Source: Lachnospiraceae bacterium UBA3641 (GTDB lineage: Bacteria; Bacillota; Clostridia; Lachnospirales; Lachnospiraceae). Taken from it: a stretch of 9,509 bases of DNA. Location of the stretch: assembly GCA_002373875.1 (NCBI GenBank), contig DFKQ01000109.1, forward strand, positions 261 through 9,769. The letters run 5' to 3'. The position numbers were made by a program, and so were the translations under genes. Within the stretch, counting starts at the first letter, position 1. Each line of letters opens with the position of its first letter. Positions 6,899 through 9,509 of this stretch are shown here, one piece after another. The notes beneath the pieces were generated by a model. That model searched no databases, was not told where the DNA came from, and worked only from the letters and a program-made list of their open reading frames with translations.

Positions 6899-6931
6899 AA
6901 GGGCGCTTCGAGTTTTCGAAGTGCCTTTTTT
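6899..6931 (+). terminator. Intrinsic terminator/attenuator at the start of the glnN leader
   Basis: The 5' arm 6899-6911 (AAGGGCGCTTCGA) pairs with 6916-6928 over 13 positions, including two G-T wobbles, around the loop GTTT. Six Ts follow at 6926-6931, then G and four more Ts. The stem is GC-rich near its base, as expected of an efficient terminator. It begins about 10 nt after the predicted glnN transcription start, so it can act as an attenuator. It could also end transcripts coming from the lipoprotein gene, about 170 nt upstream. Confidence 0.87.
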
Positions 6932-6959
6932 GTTTTACGGGATCAGTTTTACGGGATCA
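6932..6959 (+). repeat. Perfect tandem duplication, 14 bp x 2
   Basis: GTTTTACGGGATCA occurs twice with no gap (6932-6945 and 6946-6959), immediately after the terminator T-run and before the second hairpin. The first copy contains the end of the terminator's T tract. It could be a recent slippage product or a pair of binding sites in the leader RNA. Confidence 0.95.
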
Positions 6960-6967
6960 ATGAGGCA

Positions 6968-6997
6968 AGGGCGCCGACTCTTTTGGGTCGGCGCCCT
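6968..6997 (+). promoter_or_regulatory. Strong GC-rich hairpin in the glnN leader
   Basis: The arm AGGGCGCCGACTC (6968-6980) pairs with GGGTCGGCGCCCT (6985-6997) over 13 bp, with one wobble, around a TTTT loop. No T-run follows, so it is not a terminator; it ends 16 nt before the glnN ribosome binding site. Its first bases, with the two before it, repeat the first bases of the terminator hairpin exactly (GCAAGGGCGC at 6965-6974 and 6897-6906). The 3' arm could therefore also pair with the terminator's 5' arm. Confidence 0.8.
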
Positions 6998-7027
6998 ACT
7001 TAATTACTTATAAAGGAGGACACACAG

Positions 7028-9127
7028 ATGGAGAGAAAAATACCTGAGTTCTACGGGAGTCTTGTGTTTAATGACAAGGTCATGCGCGACAAGCTTCCCA
7101 AGGACATTTACAAGGCACTGAGGAAGACGATCGAGAATAATACCCACTTAGAGCTTGATGTTGCCAATTCGGTGGCGGTTGCCATGAAGGAATGGGCGGT
7201 TGAGAACGGGGCTACACATTATACTCACTGGTTCCAGCCCATGACGGGATTTACGGCAGAGAAGCATGATTCCTTCATTACTCCGGTGGGAAACGGTGAG
7301 GTGATCATGGATTTTTCCGGCAAGGAGCTTGTGAAGGGCGAACCCGATGCTTCCAGCTTTCCTTCAGGCGGACTGAGAGCGACTTTTGAGGCAAGGGGAT
7401 ATACGGCATGGGATCCCACTTCACCTGCTTTCATTAAGGACGGAACTCTCTATATTCCCACAGCCTTCTGTTCATACACGGGTGAGGCACTCGATAAGAA
7501 GACCCCCCTGCTTAGGTCCATGGATGCCCTGTCGGCCGCAGCTACCCGGATACTTAACCTGTTGGGTCAGACCGATGTTACCGGGGTGTCGACAACGGTG
7601 GGGCCCGAGCAGGAATACTTCCTTATAGAGAAGCAATCCTATAAGCAGCGTAAGGACCTTATATTTACCGGAAGGACCCTGCTTGGAGCACTTCCGCCCA
7701 AGGGCCAGGAGATGGAGGATCATTATTTCGGAAACATCAAGCCCAGGGTTGCGGCTTACATGCATGATCTTGACCTTGAACTGTGGAAGCTGGGGATACC
7801 CGCCAAGACCAAGCATAACGAGGTTGCTCCCTGTCAGCATGAGCTGGCACCGGTATTCGATACGACCAATATCGCGGTGGATCACAACCAGCTGACCATG
7901 GAGATAATGAAGAAGGTTGCCGAGAAGCATGATCTTGTGTGTCTTCTTCATGAGAAGCCCTTCGCAGGCATCAACGGTTCCGGCAAGCACAATAACTGGT
8001 CCATGATAACAAATACAGGCGTCAACCTTCTTGATCCCGGCAAGACGCCGGCTGACAATACTCAGTTTCTGGTGATTCTGGCTGCCATAATCGAAGCGGT
8101 TGATGAATATGCCGACCTTCTTCGCGTATCGGTCGCAAGCCCCGGTAATGACCACAGGCTGGGCGCCAACGAGGCACCTCCGGCAATCATCTCCATCTTC
8201 CTTGGGGAGGAGCTAGAGAAGGTGGTTGAGTCCATCAGGAATGACACCTTCTTCGAAAAGTCAGGCACTACCAAGATGAACATAGGCACCACGGTCCTGC
8301 CCCACTTTACCAAGGATAATACCGACCGCAACAGGACATCGCCCTTCGCCTTTACGGGTAATAAGTTCGAGTTCAGGTCCTTAGGTTCATCCCTGTCGGT
8401 ATCGGGTCCCAACGTGGTACTTAATACGGCTGTGGCCGAGGTCCTGTCAAGGTTCTATGAGAAGCTTAAGGATGTGGCTGCGGAGGATATGGAGGCGGCG
8501 GTTCATGAGCTTGTAAAGGAATCGATCACGGCCCATGAGCGGGTGATCTTCAACGGAAACGGCTACACGGATGAATGGGTTAAGGAAGCAGAGGAGAGAG
8601 GACTTTATAACTTAAAGTCAACGCCGGATGCCCTGCCCGCATTCATTGCCGATAAAAATAAGGAGCTCTTTAAGAAGCATCATATATTTACCGAGAGTGA
8701 GCTTGAATCAAGGTATGAGATCCTGCTTGAGAATTACAGCAAGACCATCCATATAGAGAGCCTTACCTTAAAGGATATGGTATTGACCCAGTTCCTGCCA
8801 TCGGTCGGGGAATACGCCGATCAGCTTACGGCCTCTGTGACGGCTAAGAGTGCCCTTGATTCTCATATCGGCTGCAAGGCGGATATGAAGCTCATAAGGC
8901 TCTTAAGTGACGGATATGACAAGCTCTTTGACCTTGTGGGACAGCTATCTGAGGATACCGATAAGGCTGAGGCCATGGATGATTCCCTTGAACAGGCCAG
9001 GTTCTATCATGATACGATAATCGAGGATATGGAGCAGATCCGAAAGGTGGCGGATTCACTTGAAGGCTATCTGCCGGACGGAATACTGCCTTATCCGAAG
9101 TATGAGGAAATATTATTTTACGTATAA
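7028..9127 (+). CDS. glnN: Type III glutamine synthetase (GSIII)
   Basis: The enzyme makes glutamine from glutamate, ammonium and ATP in the cytoplasm. At 699 aa it has the usual GSIII length, much longer than GSI or GSII, and appears complete. Family landmarks are THYTHWFQPMTGFTAEKHDSF near the N-terminus, then FPSGGLRATFEARGYTAWDP, GPEQEYF (192-198, with metal-ligand type Glu), NEVAPCQHELAPVF (264-277), INGSGKHNNWS (315-325, nucleotide/metal region) and RLGANEAPPAI (377-387). ATG 7028 is set by AGGAGG at 7014-7019, 8 nt upstream. GSIII enzymes were first described in Bacteroides fragilis and Butyrivibrio fibrisolvens, which agrees with the suggested host group. The gene is preceded by an elaborate leader with promoter, attenuator-like terminator and second hairpin, followed by its own terminator, and next to amt. 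This context points to nitrogen-responsive expression. The gene looks more GC-rich than the ATPase. Confidence 0.98.
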   Translation: MERKIPEFYGSLVFNDKVMRDKLPKDIYKALRKTIENNTHLELDVANSVAVAMKEWAVENGATHYTHWFQPMTGFTAEKHDSFITPVGNGEVIMDFSGKELVKGEPDASSFPSGGLRATFEARGYTAWDPTSPAFIKDGTLYIPTAFCSYTGEALDKKTPLLRSMDALSAAATRILNLLGQTDVTGVSTTVGPEQEYFLIEKQSYKQRKDLIFTGRTLLGALPPKGQEMEDHYFGNIKPRVAAYMHDLDLELWKLGIPAKTKHNEVAPCQHELAPVFDTTNIAVDHNQLTMEIMKKVAEKHDLVCLLHEKPFAGINGSGKHNNWSMITNTGVNLLDPGKTPADNTQFLVILAAIIEAVDEYADLLRVSVASPGNDHRLGANEAPPAIISIFLGEELEKVVESIRNDTFFEKSGTTKMNIGTTVLPHFTKDNTDRNRTSPFAFTGNKFEFRSLGSSLSVSGPNVVLNTAVAEVLSRFYEKLKDVAAEDMEAAVHELVKESITAHERVIFNGNGYTDEWVKEAEERGLYNLKSTPDALPAFIADKNKELFKKHHIFTESELESRYEILLENYSKTIHIESLTLKDMVLTQFLPSVGEYADQLTASVTAKSALDSHIGCKADMKLIRLLSDGYDKLFDLVGQLSEDTDKAEAMDDSLEQARFYHDTIIEDMEQIRKVADSLEGYLPDGILPYPKYEEILFYV

Positions 9128-9156
9128 ATGAAACAGGGGACGGTTCCCCGTTTCAT
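9128..9156 (+). repeat. GGGGACGGTTC hairpin repeat, copy C (variant arms)
   Basis: ATGAAAC (9128-9134) pairs with GTTTCAT (9150-9156), and GGGG (9136-9139) with CCCC (9146-9149); A9135 is bulged and the loop is ACGGTT. It shares the core ACAGGGGACGGTTC with copies A and B, but both outer arms differ in a compensating way. It starts on the base after the glnN stop codon. Confidence 0.85.
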
Positions 9157-9160
9157 AACC

Positions 9161-9205
9161 GGCATCAGGACTCCGTCATCCGCGTTGCGGATGCCACCTC
9201 ATGCC
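9161..9205 (+). repeat. Two-stem structured repeat, member 1
   Basis: The outer arms are GGCATCAGG (9161-9169) and CCTCATGCC (9197-9205), pairing with one C-C mismatch. The inner stem is CATCCGC (9177-9183) with GCGGATG (9187-9193) and loop GTT. The linkers are ACTCCGT on the 5' side and CCA on the 3' side. A second + strand copy at 9287-9326 keeps arms and linkers but has a different inner stem. Confidence 0.85.
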
Positions 9206-9212
9206 CAAAGAC

Positions 9213-9247
9213 AACGGCGTCAATCACATGGTTGGCGCTGTTTTTTT
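9213..9247 (+). terminator. Intrinsic terminator of glnN
   Basis: AACGGCGTCAATC (9213-9225) pairs with GGTTGGCGCTGTT (9230-9242) over 13 positions, with three wobbles, around the loop ACAT. Seven Ts follow (9241-9247). It is about 85 nt after the glnN stop. Two-stem repeats lie on both sides of it. Confidence 0.82.
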
Positions 9248-9250
9248 ATC

Positions 9251-9282
9251 ATAAGGGGTACCGCTTGCGGTGGATTCCTTAT
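9251..9282 (-). repeat. Two-stem structured repeat, inverted short member
   Basis: Read on the - strand, this element has outer arms ATAAGG and CCTTAT, 5' linker AATCC, inner stem ACCGC-AA-GCGGT and 3' linker ACC. The layout matches the + strand members at 9161 and 9287 (5' linker ACTCCGT, 3' linker CCA). Both stems have different sequences but remain fully paired. I therefore place it in the same family in opposite orientation. Confidence 0.6.
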
Positions 9283-9286
9283 TAGT

Positions 9287-9326
9287 GGCATCAGGACTCC
9301 GTCTGCTTACGCAGCCACCTCATGCC
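9287..9326 (+). repeat. Two-stem structured repeat, member 2
   Basis: This has the same outer arms and linkers as the element at 9161-9205 (GGCATCAGG-ACTCCGT ... CCA-CCTCATGCC), continuing into CCCAGAG against CCCAAAG. The inner stem is shorter, CTGC-TTAC-GCAG (9303-9314). Complete replacement of the inner stem with pairing kept argues that the structure is what is conserved. Confidence 0.85.
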
Positions 9327-9351
9327 CAGAGATGCCTTAGCGGCGAGCGTA

Positions 9352-9385
9352 TTCAAAAGAAGTACGAAGTACTTCTTACTTTGAA
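9352..9385 (+). promoter_or_regulatory. Hairpin in the amt upstream region
   Basis: AAGAAGTAC (9357-9365) pairs exactly with GTACTTCTT (9369-9377) around GAA. The stem can extend past a three-base bulge through TTCAA (9352-9356) with TTGAA (9381-9385). There is no T-run after it, so it is not an intrinsic terminator. It ends 18 nt before the amt ribosome binding site. It could be an RNA control element, a protein site or another dispersed repeat. I see no convincing promoter between the glnN terminator and amt. Confidence 0.6.
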
Positions 9386-9417
9386 AATATAAATGTGACA
9401 AAGAGAGGAGAGATATT

Positions 9418-9509
9418 ATGGAAGAAATCATGAGTTTGGTTGACGAAAAGATTTTCGGCGTCTGGTTCCTGATAGGCGCGGCATTTGTGTTCTGGATGCA
9501 GGCAGGCTT
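9418..9509 (+). CDS. amt: Ammonium transporter, 5' end (partial)
   Basis: Only the first 30 codons are in the window. They read MEEIMSLVDEKIFGVWFLIG followed by AAFVFWMQAG, the beginning of the first membrane helix of the Amt/Mep/Rh ammonium channel family, where the FWMQAGF motif is characteristic. AGAGGAG at 9404-9410 is well placed for ATG 9418. Amt carries ammonium across the cytoplasmic membrane, and the glutamine synthetase upstream would assimilate it. The gene lies 290 nt after glnN on the same strand but beyond a good terminator, so cotranscription would need readthrough. Family assignment is firm despite the short length; a regulatory GlnK gene may follow outside the window. Confidence 0.92.
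   Translation, partial: MEEIMSLVDEKIFGVWFLIGAAFVFWMQAG

Noticed and set aside
6890..7000. ANTAR (NasT/AmiR-type) double-hairpin target in the glnN leader
   Set aside because: The loops are GTTT and TTTT instead of hexaloops with A at 1 and G at 4, and there is no room before the terminator for the first hairpin.
7472..8155. 227-codon - strand ORF opposite glnN
   Set aside because: Shadow of the highly conserved GSIII frame; no recognisable domain.
9128..9340. 70-codon + strand ORF starting at the base after the glnN stop
   Set aside because: It is made entirely of the hairpin repeats and the terminator; repeated peptide GIRTPS reflects the duplicated DNA element, and there is no ribosome binding site.
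1..9509. CRISPR array, tRNA or rRNA gene
   Set aside because: No regularly spaced repeats of CRISPR size and no cloverleaf or rRNA-like sequence noticed; the repeats present are isolated hairpins.

Overview
The window looks like a chromosomal segment of a motile, low-to-medium GC Firmicute, most likely a Lachnospiraceae relative (Butyrivibrio/Roseburia-like). The grounds are a type III glutamine synthetase beside an Amt transporter, a Clostridia-type flagellin with a sigma-28 (SigD) promoter, strong AGGAGG ribosome binding sites, an acidic lipoprotein with DxNxDxxxEL motifs, and many short hairpin repeats between genes. This is inferred from family resemblance; no species can be named. Every recognisable gene is on the + strand.

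Layout. Positions 1-366 hold the tail of an unidentified gene, a doubtful 32-codon ORF and an AT-rich spacer with a weak promoter. 367-1713 encodes a 448-aa AAA ATPase with a DUF4143-like C-terminus; its last ten codons are made of a dispersed hairpin repeat. 1826-1883 carries a sigma-28 promoter and a leader whose Shine-Dalgarno sequence lies in a small hairpin loop. It drives an orphan flagellin (1888-3147, TTG start). Two genes follow closely without a convincing terminator: a cytoplasmic zinc-ribbon protein of unknown function (3210-4550) and a large lipoprotein (4582-6729). All three may be one transcription unit.

6730-7027 is a dense control region for the nitrogen gene glnN. It contains a second copy of the hairpin repeat, a CodY-box-like dyad, a good sigma-A promoter, an intrinsic terminator starting only about 10 nt after the predicted transcription start, a perfect 14-bp tandem duplication, and a second strong hairpin that starts with the same ten bases as the terminator. 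This arrangement suggests that glnN is controlled by attenuation. glnN (7028-9127) encodes a full-length GSIII.

9128-9417, between glnN and amt, is a mosaic of small structured elements: a third copy of the GGGGACGGTTC hairpin directly after the glnN stop, three members of a two-stem repeat family (two on +, one on -) around the glnN terminator, and a final hairpin just upstream of amt. The window ends 92 bases into amt. Together glnN and amt handle ammonium uptake and assimilation. No new enzymatic system is evident. The most interesting material is the structured non-coding DNA: the glnN leader, the covarying two-stem repeat family, and the repeat that supplies a protein C-terminus.
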